Origin: Actinoplanes sp. DH11
GTDB lineage: Bacteria > Actinomycetota > Actinomycetes > Mycobacteriales > Micromonosporaceae
DNA length: 44,431 bases
Reading direction: 5' to 3'
Assembly (NCBI RefSeq): GCF_020873875.1
Contig: NZ_JAHWGU010000048.1
Location: 1 to 44,431 of the forward strand
The position numbers and the translations under genes were made by a program. The notes beneath the pieces were generated by a model that did no database searches, was not told the origin of the DNA, and saw only the letters and a program-made list of their open reading frames with translations. This document shows, piece by piece, positions 30,824-39,834 of this stretch (the stretch's first letter is position 1; each line of letters starts with the position of its first letter).

Positions 30824-31701
30824 GAGGCAGCCTCCACGACGGCAGGGGACGAGGCGAGCGGCCGGGCGGGGGACTGGGCTGAGGACTGGGCGGGGGACCA
30901 GTGGAACAGGGCGCGCAGTTCGGCGGGCGTGAGCAATCGGTCGGCGCCGAGTTCGTCGGCGGCCACGGCCCGGGCCACGGCGGGGTCGACCTGGGCGCCG
31001 TGCAGCGCGGCCCACTGCCGGCGGATCCGGGGGCGGCCGCCGAACAGGTCGCGTTCGTCGCGCAGTTGCATCGGGTCGCCGTAGACGGCCGGTTCGCAGC
31101 CGGCGAGGGCGCCGTAGAGCACGGCGCTGCACAGCCGGTTGGAGGCGACCCGCCGGTGGCGCAGCAGTTCGGCGAGCTGACGATCGAGGAAGCCGGGGTC
31201 GAGGTCCTTCCACCAGCCGCCCCGGTAGCCGTGGCAGATCACCCGGAAGCCGGCGCGCTCGTAGCGGCGGCGTACGGCGGTGGTGCGGTACTCCTGCCAG
31301 TAGAGGCAGACCGTCACCGGGCCCGGCTCGGTGGCCCGGATGTCGTCGATCAGCCGGTCGTGGTCGCCTTGGACGTGCTGACCCTCCCAGCCGTGGAACG
31401 GGTACCAGATGGTGCCCTCCCGGGGGCCGGTGACCGCCGGTGCCATGGTGAGCAGGTACGCCAGGGGCGCGCCGGTGACGTACACCCGGCGGCGCCCCAT
31501 CGACGCGGCCCGTTGCCGGGTCCGTTCGCTCCAGACGAACGACGGGATGCCCGGCACGTACTCGTGGTCGGGCGCCAGCCCGTCGCCGATGTTCCAGCCG
31601 TGCTGCAGGTACCCGGGTATCCGGGGCGGGTCGGCGCCGTCGTAGCCGCAGTAACGGGCGAGGACGTGGCTGTGCCCGTAGTAGTGGTTGGCGTGGTGCA
31701 C
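30820..31701 (-). CDS. Unrecognised protein, probably glycan-related
   Basis: The protein is 293 residues from a GTG start and is aromatic- and His-rich. It begins MHHANHYYGHSHVLARYCGY, then IPGYLQHGWNIGDGL. The second half has VTVCLYWQEYRTTAVRRRYE, GFRVICHGYRGGWWKDLDPG and ASNRLCSAVLYGALAGCEPA then VYGDPMQL. The last stretch resembles the donor-site helix of GT-B enzymes and CDP-glycerol transferases, where a gene product is found in a T/SN-x-A-x-E/L-x-A-x-G context. I do not recognise a named family; glycosyl- or glycerophosphotransferase is an inference. It is coupled to the methyltransferase by ATGA, and DUF3349 ends 55 bp upstream. Confidence 0.6.
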   Translation of the reverse strand: MHHANHYYGHSHVLARYCGYDGADPPRIPGYLQHGWNIGDGLAPDHEYVPGIPSFVWSERTRQRAASMGRRRVYVTGAPLAYLLTMAPAVTGPREGTIWYPFHGWEGQHVQGDHDRLIDDIRATEPGPVTVCLYWQEYRTTAVRRRYERAGFRVICHGYRGGWWKDLDPGFLDRQLAELLRHRRVASNRLCSAVLYGALAGCEPAVYGDPMQLRDERDLFGGRPRIRRQWAALHGAQVDPAVARAVAADELGADRLLTPAELRALFHWSPAQSSAQSPARPLASSPAVVEAAS

Positions 31702-31756
31702 GGCTCATCGAAGCGCGCCGAGGCATCCGGCACACGAACGGCCCGTGAGCCCGGCG

Positions 31757-32068
31757 TTAAGCCTCGGGCGGGTCGGCGAGGGGCCAGCCGCCGGCCGCCA
31801 GGTGCGCGGAGACGCGTACCACGTCCTCCGGGGTGGCCTCCTGCAGGACCGTACTGCTGATCATCGCTTCGATGTCCTGCCCGGTGATCGGCTCGGTGAC
31901 CTGGCCGGCGGCGAGGCCGCGGGCGATGGACCGGACCTCGTCCTCGGTGAGTTTGCGGCGCAGCAGGCCGAGCAGCGCCACGTAGTCCTGCCGGGGCACG
32001 CCTTGCGGGTACCCGGCGCGCAGCCATTCGAGGGCGCGGGCCAGGAAGCGCGAACGGGATTCCGCCAT
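31757..32068 (-). CDS. DUF3349 family protein
   Basis: The protein is 103 residues. It has the DUF3349 pattern: a first helix FLARALEWLRAGYPQGVPRQ, DYVALLGLLRRKLTEDEVRS, then ITGQDIEAMISSTVLQEATP and VVRVSAHLAAGGWPL. The family is actinobacterial, small and all-helical, and its role is not established. In mycobacteria the same gene (Rv0543c type) lies beside a small membrane protein and PitA; the identical order here suggests a conserved link to phosphate uptake. It starts 5 bp after the membrane-protein stop, so the three genes form one operon. Confidence 0.85.
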   Translation of the reverse strand: MAESRSRFLARALEWLRAGYPQGVPRQDYVALLGLLRRKLTEDEVRSIARGLAAGQVTEPITGQDIEAMISSTVLQEATPEDVVRVSAHLAAGGWPLADPPEA

Positions 32069-32072
32069 CGCG

Positions 32073-32387
32073 TCAGTCCTTGCCGGTCAGGGTGGGGTAG
32101 ATGTGCTCGAAGCTGAGTTCCTTGCCGAACCCGGTCGCCACGACGAACGTGATGCCCAGCGCGACGGCGAGCAGGACGACGGCGAAGCAGGCGTACGCGC
32201 CGATCCGGCCGGCCGGGTGCGGGCGCGGTCCGGGGGTTCCGGTGGCGTGGGCCTCGGCGTCGCCGCCGGCGCCGTACGCCATCGACCGGATCCCCACCGC
32301 GAAGACCGCCGGCAGTCCGGCGCCGAGGAGCAGGCCGGCGAGCAGGATCTTCCAGGCGCTGTCCAGGGCCAGGGTCAGGTTGCCCAT
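32073..32387 (-). CDS. Small two-TM membrane protein of the PitA operon
   Basis: The protein is 104 residues from ATG 32387, with a strong GAAGGAG site. Two helices (WKILLAGLLLGAGLPAVFAV and IGAYACFAVVLLAVALGITF) flank a polar loop rich in His, Gly and Pro. The C-terminus GKELSFEHIYPTLTGKD is cytoplasmic or periplasmic and conserved in Rv0544c-type proteins. It lies 11 bp after pitA and 5 bp before DUF3349. An accessory role for PitA is inferred from position only. Confidence 0.75.
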   Translation of the reverse strand: MGNLTLALDSAWKILLAGLLLGAGLPAVFAVGIRSMAYGAGGDAEAHATGTPGPRPHPAGRIGAYACFAVVLLAVALGITFVVATGFGKELSFEHIYPTLTGKD

Positions 32388-32398
32388 GGGTGTCTCCT

Positions 32399-33607
32399 TC
32401 AGCCGGCGGCGCGGGCGGGTTCGCGCGCGTCCTGCCACTCGTCGTTGACGTTCTGGTGGTCGACCGGGGACCGGCGGGAGAGCCGGTACATGACCGCGGC
32501 GGCGGCCAGCATCAGCACGAACACGGCGGCCGCGCCGGCCACGCCGCCGATCAGGTCGGCGCCGAACCACATCAGCGCGCCGGTGAGGCCGGCCGCGGGC
32601 AGGGTGATCAGCCAGGCGGTGACCATGCGGCCGGCGACGGCCCAGCGGACCGTTGCGCCGGGCCGGCCGACGCCGCTGCCGAGGATGGAGCCCGTGGCGA
32701 CCTGGGTGGTGGAGAGGGCGAACCCCAGGTGGCTGGAGGTCAGGATGACGGTGGCGGCGGCGGACTCGGCGGCGAAACCCTGCGGGGGCGCGATCTCCAC
32801 GAGACCTTTGCCGAGCGTACGGATGATCCGCCACCCACCGAGGTAGGTGCCCAGGGCGATGGCGAGGGCGCAGCTCACCCGTACCCAAAGGGGAATGTCC
32901 TCGGTGTCGGACCACTCGCCGGCGGCGATCAGCGCAAGGGTGATCACACCCATGGTCTTCTGCGCGTCGTTGGTGCCGTGCGCCAGCGAGACCAGGGACG
33001 CGCTGCCGATCTGTCCCCACCGGAAGCCGTTGTCGGTGAAGCGGGCCGCCACCCCGACGGTGATCCGGTAGATCAGCCAGGTGCCGGCGGCGGCGACCAC
33101 CCCGGCGATCAGCGGTGACATCAGCGCGGGCAGGACGACCTTGCCGAGGACGCCGTCGAGTTTGCTGCCGTCGCCGGTCCAGTTCACGCCGGCCCAGCCG
33201 AGGCCGGCCACGGTGGCGCCGATCAGGCCGCCGAACAGCGCGTGCGACGAGCTCGACGGCAGGCCGAGCAGCCAGGTGAGCAGGTTCCAGAGGATGCCGC
33301 CGACGACGCCGGTCAGCACGATCACCAGGAGGGCGGTGCCGCCGTCGGCGAGCAGTTCGGGCCGGGGGGCGCCGTCGGAGTTCTGGATGTTGACGACGGC
33401 GTTGGTCACGGTGAGCGCGACCTCGATGGAGAGGAACGCGCCGATGAGGTTGAGCACCGCGGAGAGCAGGACGGCGACCTTCGGCCGCAGGGCTCCGGTG
33501 GCGATCGACGTCGCCATGGCGTTCGCCGTGTCGTGGAACCCGTTGGTGAAGTCGAAGCCGAGGGCGGTGATGACCACGAGGGTCAGGATCACAAGTGTCT
33601 CGGTCAC
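32399..33607 (-). CDS. pitA: Low-affinity inorganic phosphate transporter PitA
   Basis: The protein is 402 residues, a usual length for PitA/PiT. Two inverted family signatures are present: LGFDFTNGFHDTANAMATSI near residue 20 and SASLVSLAHGTNDAQKTMGV near 210 (GxNDAxxT type), each with flanking helices; about ten helices in total. It carries metal-phosphate complexes into the cell in symport with protons. It is first in an operon with a small membrane protein and DUF3349. Upstream, an inverted repeat at 33653-33673 and a lone GGTGAAC (half of a Pho box, minus strand) are possible control sites. Confidence 0.92.
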   Translation of the reverse strand: MTETLVILTLVVITALGFDFTNGFHDTANAMATSIATGALRPKVAVLLSAVLNLIGAFLSIEVALTVTNAVVNIQNSDGAPRPELLADGGTALLVIVLTGVVGGILWNLLTWLLGLPSSSSHALFGGLIGATVAGLGWAGVNWTGDGSKLDGVLGKVVLPALMSPLIAGVVAAAGTWLIYRITVGVAARFTDNGFRWGQIGSASLVSLAHGTNDAQKTMGVITLALIAAGEWSDTEDIPLWVRVSCALAIALGTYLGGWRIIRTLGKGLVEIAPPQGFAAESAAATVILTSSHLGFALSTTQVATGSILGSGVGRPGATVRWAVAGRMVTAWLITLPAAGLTGALMWFGADLIGGVAGAAAVFVLMLAAAAVMYRLSRRSPVDHQNVNDEWQDAREPARAAG

Positions 33608-33652
33608 ACCTGGATCGTCACGCCGCCCCGGCCCGATCGCTCAGTGAGCTCG

Positions 33653-33673
33653 CCAATGTTCCACAAGCATTGG
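33653..33673. promoter_or_regulatory. Inverted repeat upstream of pitA
   Basis: CCAATG TTCCACAAG CATTGG has perfect 6-bp arms. It lies 46 bp before the pitA start in an unusually AT-rich stretch that also holds AATATC and TTTATTC. It is a likely operator or promoter region; the regulator is unknown. Confidence 0.45.
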
Positions 33674-33714
33674 AATATCTGGATGACCGTGTTCACCGAA
33701 CGCTCAGTTTATTC

Positions 33715-34542
33715 TCAGCCGGTCGCGCTGAGCAGGGCTTTCGCGTACGCCGCATAACCGTCCGCGTTCGGGTGGAACGACTCGGAGATGTCGTTGCCGA
33801 CCGCGTGGATCCACGGCTCCTTCGTGCACGCCTCGTGGCCGGCGAAGGCCTTGCGTACATCGACGTAGGTGAATCCATCGTGCGCGGCGACGGTCTTCGA
33901 GATGGTCTCGGAGAGGGTGTCCGAGGCCGCGTTGAGGGTCTTGCGGCGGCCGTCCGTCAGCGCGTCGCACGCCACGCCCTTGCCCGGGTCGGCGACCAGG
34001 TGGGGATAGCCGAGCACGTACACCTTGGCGTTCGGCGCCTTGGCCCGGATCTCGGTGTAGAGGCCGTCGAGCGAGCCCGGCAGGTTCGACCCCATCGTGC
34101 CGACCGCGGTCTTCACCGAGCCCGCGCAGGTCTGGTCGGAGCCGAGCAGGCACTGCTGGAGGGTGGCGACGAAACCGGCGTCGTTGCCGCCGACGGTCAG
34201 CGTCACCCAGCCGGTCTGCTCGTCCAGCGCGGTGAGCTGGCGGTTGGTGACGGTGCCGACCAGGGCGCCGCTGCACGCGTTGTTGACGGTCTCGCCGAAC
34301 GCGTCGGCGCCCTTGGCGTCGATCCAGAGCTGCGGGTACGAGTTCGCCTTGCTCTGCAGGCAGCTGGTGTCGACGTAGCCGCCCCCGCCGAGCCCGGCCG
34401 CGTAGGAATCGCCGAGCGCCACGTAGTCGCGGGCGACCACGGCCTGCACCGTCTCCTCGACCGGGTCGTCACCGGCCGGGCCCGAACATCCGGAACCGAC
34501 AAGCAGGGCCGCCGCGCCGGCGGCGATCCATCCGAGCCTCAC
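33715..34542 (-). CDS. Secreted SGNH/GDSL hydrolase lipoprotein
   Basis: The protein is 275 residues from the GTG at 34542, with GAAGGAG upstream. The signal peptide GWIAAGAAALLVGSGCSG ends in a lipobox (LVGSGC). SGNH blocks follow in order: block I YVALGDSYAAGLGGGG (Ser nucleophile), block II Gly region, block III TLTVGGNDAGF (Asn), and block V ESFHPNADGYAAYA (Asp/His). Several Cys (DTSCLQSK, NNACSGA, QQCLL, TCAG, VACD, EACT) probably form disulfides as in Streptomyces SGNH lipases. It is an extracellular esterase or lipase. The product is divergent from the SelT-like gene. Confidence 0.88.
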   Translation of the reverse strand: MRLGWIAAGAAALLVGSGCSGPAGDDPVEETVQAVVARDYVALGDSYAAGLGGGGYVDTSCLQSKANSYPQLWIDAKGADAFGETVNNACSGALVGTVTNRQLTALDEQTGWVTLTVGGNDAGFVATLQQCLLGSDQTCAGSVKTAVGTMGSNLPGSLDGLYTEIRAKAPNAKVYVLGYPHLVADPGKGVACDALTDGRRKTLNAASDTLSETISKTVAAHDGFTYVDVRKAFAGHEACTKEPWIHAVGNDISESFHPNADGYAAYAKALLSATG

Positions 34543-34631
34543 ACCGTCTCCTTCGCCTCGCGCACCCCGCCTGCCGAACTTCGCGGAGCGCATCGCGGGA
34601 TGATCATGCCGGACGGGGCATACTCGTCCGC

Positions 34632-34934
34632 GTGCCGACACCCCGCCTGGAAATCGAATACTGCACCCAGTGCCGCTGGCTGCTGCGCGCCGCCTGGACC
34701 GCGCAGGAACTGCTCACCACCTTCACCACCGACCTCGGCGAGGTGGTCCTGGTGCCGGGCGTCGGCGGCGTCTTCGAGATCCGGTTGGACGGCGAGACGC
34801 TGTGGTCGCGTAAGGCCGAGGGCGGTTTTCCCGAGCTCCCGGCCCTCAAACGGATGGTCCGGGATCGGGTCGCGCCCGGCCGGGACCTGGGCCACAGCGA
34901 CCGCAGGACGGCCGGAACATCGGGCGAGAACTGA
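34632..34934 (+). CDS. SelT/SelW/SelH-family thioredoxin-like protein
   Basis: The protein is 100 residues from a GTG. The Rdx family pattern is plain: LEIEYCTQCRWLLRAAWTAQ with a CxxC redox motif (selenoprotein relatives have CxxU), then a strand with VVLVPGVGGVFEIRLDGETL and the ending WSRKAEGGFPELPALKRMVR. It would be a small cytoplasmic thiol-redox protein with unknown partners. The tail after residue 85 (HSDRRTAGTSGEN) is not conserved. The antiporter gene follows after 15-24 bp. Confidence 0.82.
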   Translation: MPTPRLEIEYCTQCRWLLRAAWTAQELLTTFTTDLGEVVLVPGVGGVFEIRLDGETLWSRKAEGGFPELPALKRMVRDRVAPGRDLGHSDRRTAGTSGEN

Positions 34935-34958
34935 TCGGCTACGGCAAAGTTGACCCCG

Positions 34959-36050
34959 ATGAATCTGAAGATCCTGTACCAGTGGAACGTCGTCCTGCCC
35001 GTTCTCTCGGTGGTCGCCCTCGTGCTGACGTGGGGCCGCGACCTGCCACCGCCCGTGGTGGTGATCGTGGCGCTGCTGCTCGGCGGCGCCGTGCTGGCCG
35101 CGGTGCACCACGCCGAGGTCGTCGCGCACCGGGTCGGTGAACCGTACGGTTCGCTGATCCTCGCGGTCGCGGTCACCGTGATCGAGGTGGCGCTGATCGT
35201 CACCCTCATGATCAGCGGTGGCGAGAAGTCGCAGTCCCTCGCCCGGGACACCGTCTTCGCCGCCGTGATGATCACGGTCAACGGCATCATGGGCATCTCA
35301 CTGCTGGTGAGCGCCCTGCGCAGGCGGATCGCGGTCTTCAACCCGGAGGGTACCGGAGGCGCGCTGGCGACCGTGGCGGCGATCGCCACGCTGAGCCTGG
35401 TGCTGCCCACGTTCACCACCAGCCGGCCCGGCCCGCAGTTCTCGCCCGCGCAGCTCGCCTTCGCCGCGGTCGTCTCCCTCGGGCTGTACCTGCTGTTCGT
35501 GGCGGTGCAGACCCGGCGTCACCGGGACTACTTCATGCCGATCACCACCGCGGGCGAGGTGATCGACGGCGAGGACCACCTGGAGCCACCGTCCGCGCGG
35601 ACCGCCCTGATCAGCCTGGGACTGCTGCTCATCGCGCTGGTGTCGGTGGTCGGCCTGGCCAAGGGGATCTCGCCGGCCATCGAGTCGGGCGTGGCGTCCG
35701 CCGGGCTGCCGCACTCCGTCGTCGGCGTCGTGATCGCCCTGCTGGTGCTGCTGCCGGAGACGATCGCGGCGGTCCGCGCCGCGGCCCGCGACCGGGTGCA
35801 GACCAGCCTCAACCTGGCCCTCGGCTCGGCCATGGCCAGCATCGGGCTGACCATCCCGGCCATCGCCATCGCGATGATCTGGCTCTCCGGTCCGCTGCTG
35901 CTCGGGCTCGGCGGCACCCAGATGGTGCTGCTCGTGCTGACGTTCGTGGTCGGCACGCTGACCGTGGTGCCCGGCCGTGCCAACATCCTGCAGGGCGGCC
36001 TGCACCTGAGCCTGCTCGCCGTGTTCCTCTTCCTCGCGGCCAGCCCCTGA
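34959..36050 (+). CDS. ChaA/CAX-type Ca2+(Na+)/H+ antiporter
   Basis: The protein is 363 residues from ATG 34959; a TTG at 34950 is in frame. Eleven helices in two repeated halves each carry the acidic alpha-repeat typical of CaCA antiporters: GEPYGSLILAVAVTVIEVAL (first) and GVVIALLVLLPETIAAVRAA (second). The central loop (DGEDHLEP) is acidic. It should export Ca2+ or Na+ against protons. The stop codon lies inside a 22-bp unit that is repeated three times. Confidence 0.88.
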   Translation: MNLKILYQWNVVLPVLSVVALVLTWGRDLPPPVVVIVALLLGGAVLAAVHHAEVVAHRVGEPYGSLILAVAVTVIEVALIVTLMISGGEKSQSLARDTVFAAVMITVNGIMGISLLVSALRRRIAVFNPEGTGGALATVAAIATLSLVLPTFTTSRPGPQFSPAQLAFAAVVSLGLYLLFVAVQTRRHRDYFMPITTAGEVIDGEDHLEPPSARTALISLGLLLIALVSVVGLAKGISPAIESGVASAGLPHSVVGVVIALLVLLPETIAAVRAAARDRVQTSLNLALGSAMASIGLTIPAIAIAMIWLSGPLLLGLGGTQMVLLVLTFVVGTLTVVPGRANILQGGLHLSLLAVFLFLAASP

Positions 36051-36103
36051 CCCCGGACCGGCCAGCCCCTGACCCCGGATCGGCCAGCCCCTGACCCCGG
36101 ATC
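36038..36103. repeat. 22-bp tandem repeat spanning a stop codon
   Basis: GGCCAGCCCCTGACCCCGGA plus two bases is repeated three times (36038-36059, 36060-36081, 36082-36103). The first copy contains the TGA of the antiporter gene, so the gene end has been copied downstream. Confidence 0.9.
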
Positions 36104-36132
36104 GGCCGGCCCCGACCCGGGGCCGGTGAGAC

Positions 36133-36156
36133 GATCACCCGAACGGGTCGGTGATC
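36133..36156. promoter_or_regulatory. Inverted repeat before the DUF318 permease operon
   Basis: GATCACC and GGTGATC are perfect arms around ACCCGAACGGGT-type symmetry. The centre is about 47 bp before the GTG at 36192. It is also loosely like the island operator (TCACCC...GGGT), though the right arm is shifted. Confidence 0.45.
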
Positions 36157-36191
36157 CGCGTCCGGGCGCGGTCAGCCGGTAGGTTCGCACG

Positions 36192-37175
36192 GTGACCGAC
36201 ACCCAGACGCTCGATCCCCCGGTGCGCCGCGACCGGGGGATCGGATCGGTCGAGGTGCTCGCCGCGCTGCTGATCCTGCTGGTCGTCCTGCGCGGGCACC
36301 TCGCCGGCCTGGCCGGCGGCGCCCGCCTGCAGACCTGGACCACCGTCTTCGTCTCGGTGCTCGTCCAGGCCGTGCCGTTCCTGGTCTTCGGCGTGGTGCT
36401 CTCGGCCGTCATCGCGGTCTTCGTGCCCAGCTCGTTCTGGGCCCGCGCGCTGCCCCGGCACCCGGCGCTCGCGGTGCCGGCAGCCGGCCTGGCCGGTGTG
36501 GCGCTGCCGGGCTGCGAGTGCGGCAGCGTGCCGGTCGCCGGGTCGCTGATCCGGCGCGGCGTCACCCCGGCCGCCGCCCTGGCGTTCCTGCTCGCCTCCC
36601 CGGCGATCAACCCGATCGTGCTGACCGCCACCGCCGTCGCGTTCCCCGGCAACCCGGAGATGGTCCTCGCCCGGGGCCTGGCCAGCCTGGTCGTCGCGGT
36701 CCTGATGGGCTGGCTGTGGCTGCGGGTGGGCCGCGCCGACTGGATCCGGCTGCCGCACCAGGAGGCCGGCGGGTCGAAGGGCCTGGCCTTCTGGTCCGCG
36801 GTGCGGCACGACATGGTGCACGCCGGCGGTTTCCTGGTGCTCGGCGCCGCGGCTGCCGCCTCGATCAACGTGCTGGTGCCGGAGGCGTGGCTGCAGACCC
36901 TGGCGGGCAACCCGGTGCTCTCCGTGCTGGCGCTGGCCGTGCTCGCCGTACTCCTCTCGATCTGCAGCGAGGCCGACGCCTTCGTCGCCGCCTCGCTGTC
37001 CCAGTTCTCGCTCACCTCGCGGCTGGTCTTCCTGGTGGTCGGCCCGATGGTCGACCTCAAACTGATCGCCATGCAGACCGGCGTCCTCGGCCGGCGCTTC
37101 GCGATCCGGTTCGCCCCGGCGACGTTCGTGCTGGCGGTGCTCGTCGGCAGCCTCACCGGGGTGGTGCTGCTGTGA
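36192..37175 (+). CDS. DUF318/UPF0718-type permease
   Basis: The protein is 327 residues from a GTG. Eight or more helices carry the family's twin motifs: AGVALPGCECGSVPVAGSLI with the CxCG Cys pair near residue 110, then PAAALAFLLASPAINPIVLT, and in the second half LSICSEADAFVAASLSQFSL and VGPMVDLKLIAMQTGVLGRR. The family is paired with TIGR03943 proteins, as here, and is thought to move metals or small molecules; zinc regulation is known for related pairs, but I see no clear Zur box here. Its TGA overlaps the next gene's GTG. Confidence 0.85.
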   Translation: MTDTQTLDPPVRRDRGIGSVEVLAALLILLVVLRGHLAGLAGGARLQTWTTVFVSVLVQAVPFLVFGVVLSAVIAVFVPSSFWARALPRHPALAVPAAGLAGVALPGCECGSVPVAGSLIRRGVTPAAALAFLLASPAINPIVLTATAVAFPGNPEMVLARGLASLVVAVLMGWLWLRVGRADWIRLPHQEAGGSKGLAFWSAVRHDMVHAGGFLVLGAAAAASINVLVPEAWLQTLAGNPVLSVLALAVLAVLLSICSEADAFVAASLSQFSLTSRLVFLVVGPMVDLKLIAMQTGVLGRRFAIRFAPATFVLAVLVGSLTGVVLL

Positions 37176-37888
37176 ACCGGCAGGCCCAGGCGGTGGTGCT
37201 GCTGCTCTTCGGCGGTGCGATCCTCAAGGCGTCGGCCACCGACCTCCACCTGCGCTACGTGAAGGAGGGCCTGCGGCCCTTCCTCCTGGTGTCGGGCGCG
37301 GTCCTGGTGGCGGCGGCGGTCATGACGATGTGGTACGAGTACCGCCCTTCCCCACCCAGCAGAAGGGATTCCGGCGTCCACGACCATGGGCATGGCGAAC
37401 CCCGCGTCGGGTGGCTGCTCCTGCTGCCCGTGATCGGGTTGCTGCTCGTGGCGCCGCCGGCCCTCGGGTCGTACACCGCGCAGGAGTCCGGCACCCTGCC
37501 GGCGGCCGCCGAGTCCGACTACGCGCCCCTGCCCGAGGGCGACCCGGTGCCGGTCGGCCTGCTCGACTACGCCTCCCGGGTGATCTACGACGACGGGCGC
37601 AGCGTGGCCGGGCGCCGGCTGCTGCTGACCGGGTTCCTCACCACCGGCCCGGACGGCGCCCCGATGCTGGCCCGGATCGTGGTGAGCTGCTGCGCCGCCG
37701 ACGGCCGGCCGATCAAGGTGGGGCTCACCGGCGGCCCGGCCGTCGACGTGCCCGCCGGCACCTGGGTGCAGGTCACCGGGCGGCACAGCACCCGGCGGAC
37801 GACGGATCCGGTCAACCAGGCCGACATCGCCTACCTCGAGGTCGAACAGTGGCAGTCGATCACCGCGCCGAAGCAGCAGTACGAGTGA
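37172..37888 (+). CDS. TIGR03943-family membrane protein
   Basis: The protein is 238 residues from the GTG at 37172, overlapping the permease stop. Two or three N-terminal helices (AVVLLLFGGAILKASATDLH, FLLVSGAVLVAAAVMTM, WLLLLPVIGLLLVAPPALGS) surround a His-rich loop (HDHGHGEP). The outer domain has the TIGR03943 ending: LLLTGFLTTGPDGAPMLARI, VVSCCAADGRPIKVGL and GTWVQVTGRHSTRR. The CC pair and the His loop fit metal handling, as for its permease partner. Its TGA overlaps the start of the next gene. Confidence 0.85.
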   Translation: MNRQAQAVVLLLFGGAILKASATDLHLRYVKEGLRPFLLVSGAVLVAAAVMTMWYEYRPSPPSRRDSGVHDHGHGEPRVGWLLLLPVIGLLLVAPPALGSYTAQESGTLPAAAESDYAPLPEGDPVPVGLLDYASRVIYDDGRSVAGRRLLLTGFLTTGPDGAPMLARIVVSCCAADGRPIKVGLTGGPAVDVPAGTWVQVTGRHSTRRTTDPVNQADIAYLEVEQWQSITAPKQQYE

Positions 37889-38928
37889 GTCGTACCCGCC
37901 CGATCAGCCTGGCCCTCGCCCTGCTGGCCGCCGTCGCGCTGCTCGCCGGTGGCCTGCCGGAGCAGGCGCCGGCGCCCGCCGTGACCGCCGCCCGTCAGGC
38001 CCTGGCCCAGGCGTGGCCGCAGGCCGCCCGCGCCGACCTGCGCGACCTGGGCCTCACGCCGCTGCTCTTCCTGGACGCGACGACACCCGCCGGCACCGCC
38101 GAGACGGCGGACGGCAAGCAGGTCCGGCTGCTGCTGAAGGACCGGGAACTGCGGCGGCTGCCGGTGGACGCGCGGTTCGACAACCTCACCCGCTCCGGCG
38201 ACGACCTGCTCTGGACCGAGACCGCCGCCGAGGGCCGCACCGAGATCTGGGCGGCCCGGCTGACCGGCGACGACCGGCCGCGGCGGCTCACCGCGGACAC
38301 CGGCGACATCCTGCTCTACGGCAACCAGCACGACCTGGTCGTGGCGGACGGCCGGGTGCACTGGGCGGCCGGTGACGGCGACAAGCGCACCGAGATCCGC
38401 TCGGTGCCGCTGACCGGCGGCGCCGTGACGGTCCGCGCCGAGGCCGGCCAGTGGGCGCTCGCCGGGTGGCCCTGGCTCACCGACGACGTGGGCGGGCAGT
38501 CCGGCACGATCCGGCTGCGCAACCTGGACACCGGCCAGGAGCAGCGGGTGACAGCCGGCCCGGCCGAGTGGACCATGTGCAGCCCGGCCTGGTGCCGGGT
38601 GATGGTGATGTCCGGCGAAGGGCTCGCCCGGATCGACCTGATGCGCCCCGACGGCACCGACCGGCGGCGGATCGCCGGCCCCGGCACGCAGGCCGCGGTC
38701 AACGACGTCGCCGTCCTGGACCGGTTCGAGGTGTTCTCCGAGCCGCGGCCGGACACCGACCTCACCGGCACGGCCGGCCTGGTCGTGCACGACATCGAGG
38801 CCGGCCGCACAGTCACCCTGTCCACGGCCGCCGACCTGGCCGCGAGCCGGGACGGCATGCTCTGGTGGTCGACCGGCGCGCAGGAGGCCGCGGTCTGGCA
38901 CACCCTCGATCTGCGGACGATTCTCTGA
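37885..38928 (+). CDS. Secreted beta-propeller-like (TolB-type) protein
   Basis: The protein is 347 residues from the GTG at 37885, overlapping the upstream stop by 4 bp. A signal peptide (ISLALALLAAVALLAGGLPE) lacks a lipobox Cys. The rest shows repeated four-strand blades: DDLLWTETAAEGRTEIWAAR, HDLVVADGRVHWAAG, TEIRSVPLTGGAVTVRA, RVMVMSGEGLARIDLMRPDG and GLVVHDIEAGRTVTL. Two Cys (MCSPAWC) may form a disulfide. The function is unknown; coupling with the permease pair suggests a role in the same extracellular or metal-linked process. Confidence 0.75.
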   Translation: MSRTRPISLALALLAAVALLAGGLPEQAPAPAVTAARQALAQAWPQAARADLRDLGLTPLLFLDATTPAGTAETADGKQVRLLLKDRELRRLPVDARFDNLTRSGDDLLWTETAAEGRTEIWAARLTGDDRPRRLTADTGDILLYGNQHDLVVADGRVHWAAGDGDKRTEIRSVPLTGGAVTVRAEAGQWALAGWPWLTDDVGGQSGTIRLRNLDTGQEQRVTAGPAEWTMCSPAWCRVMVMSGEGLARIDLMRPDGTDRRRIAGPGTQAAVNDVAVLDRFEVFSEPRPDTDLTGTAGLVVHDIEAGRTVTLSTAADLAASRDGMLWWSTGAQEAAVWHTLDLRTIL

Positions 38929-38940
38929 AACTCGCAAAAT

Positions 38941-38957
38941 CGCCGGGAACTCCGGCG
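38941..38957. terminator. Possible terminator after the permease operon
   Basis: CGCCGG and CCGGCG pair across a 5-base loop 12 bp after the stop at 38928, preceded by AAAAT. The stem is short but GC-only; transcription could end here before the copC gene. Confidence 0.4.
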
Positions 38958-39059
38958 GCCCGGGCAGCGACAAACAGGGGACCGGACCCGACGGCGGAGG
39001 CATCTCCGCCCTGTATCAAGCTGAGATGAACTGCCCCACCCCCCCGCCGAGAAGGACGC

Positions 39060-39734
<675 letters not shown>

Positions 39735-39756
39735 CCCGGTCCGCAGTTCCCCGACG

Positions 39757-39834
39757 GCCGCATCCCTTCCGCTACTTCGACCGCCGCATCCCCTCTGCCG
39801 CTTCGCCCGCCGCATTCCTTCCGCCGCTTCGACC
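39757..39834. repeat. 26-bp tandem repeat before the ycnI-type gene
   Basis: Three units of 26 bp (39757, 39783, 39809) follow GCCGCATCCCTTCYGCCGCT then TCGACC, with a degenerate fourth to about 39860. They fill most of the 225-bp gap between copC and the YcnI gene; the rest has no other visible feature. Confidence 0.8.

Noticed and set aside
34588..34606. A further island operator (GCATCGCGGGATGATC) between the SGNH hydrolase and SelT-like genes
   Set aside because: The left arm is degenerate and the genes are unrelated to the island; I treat it as chance.
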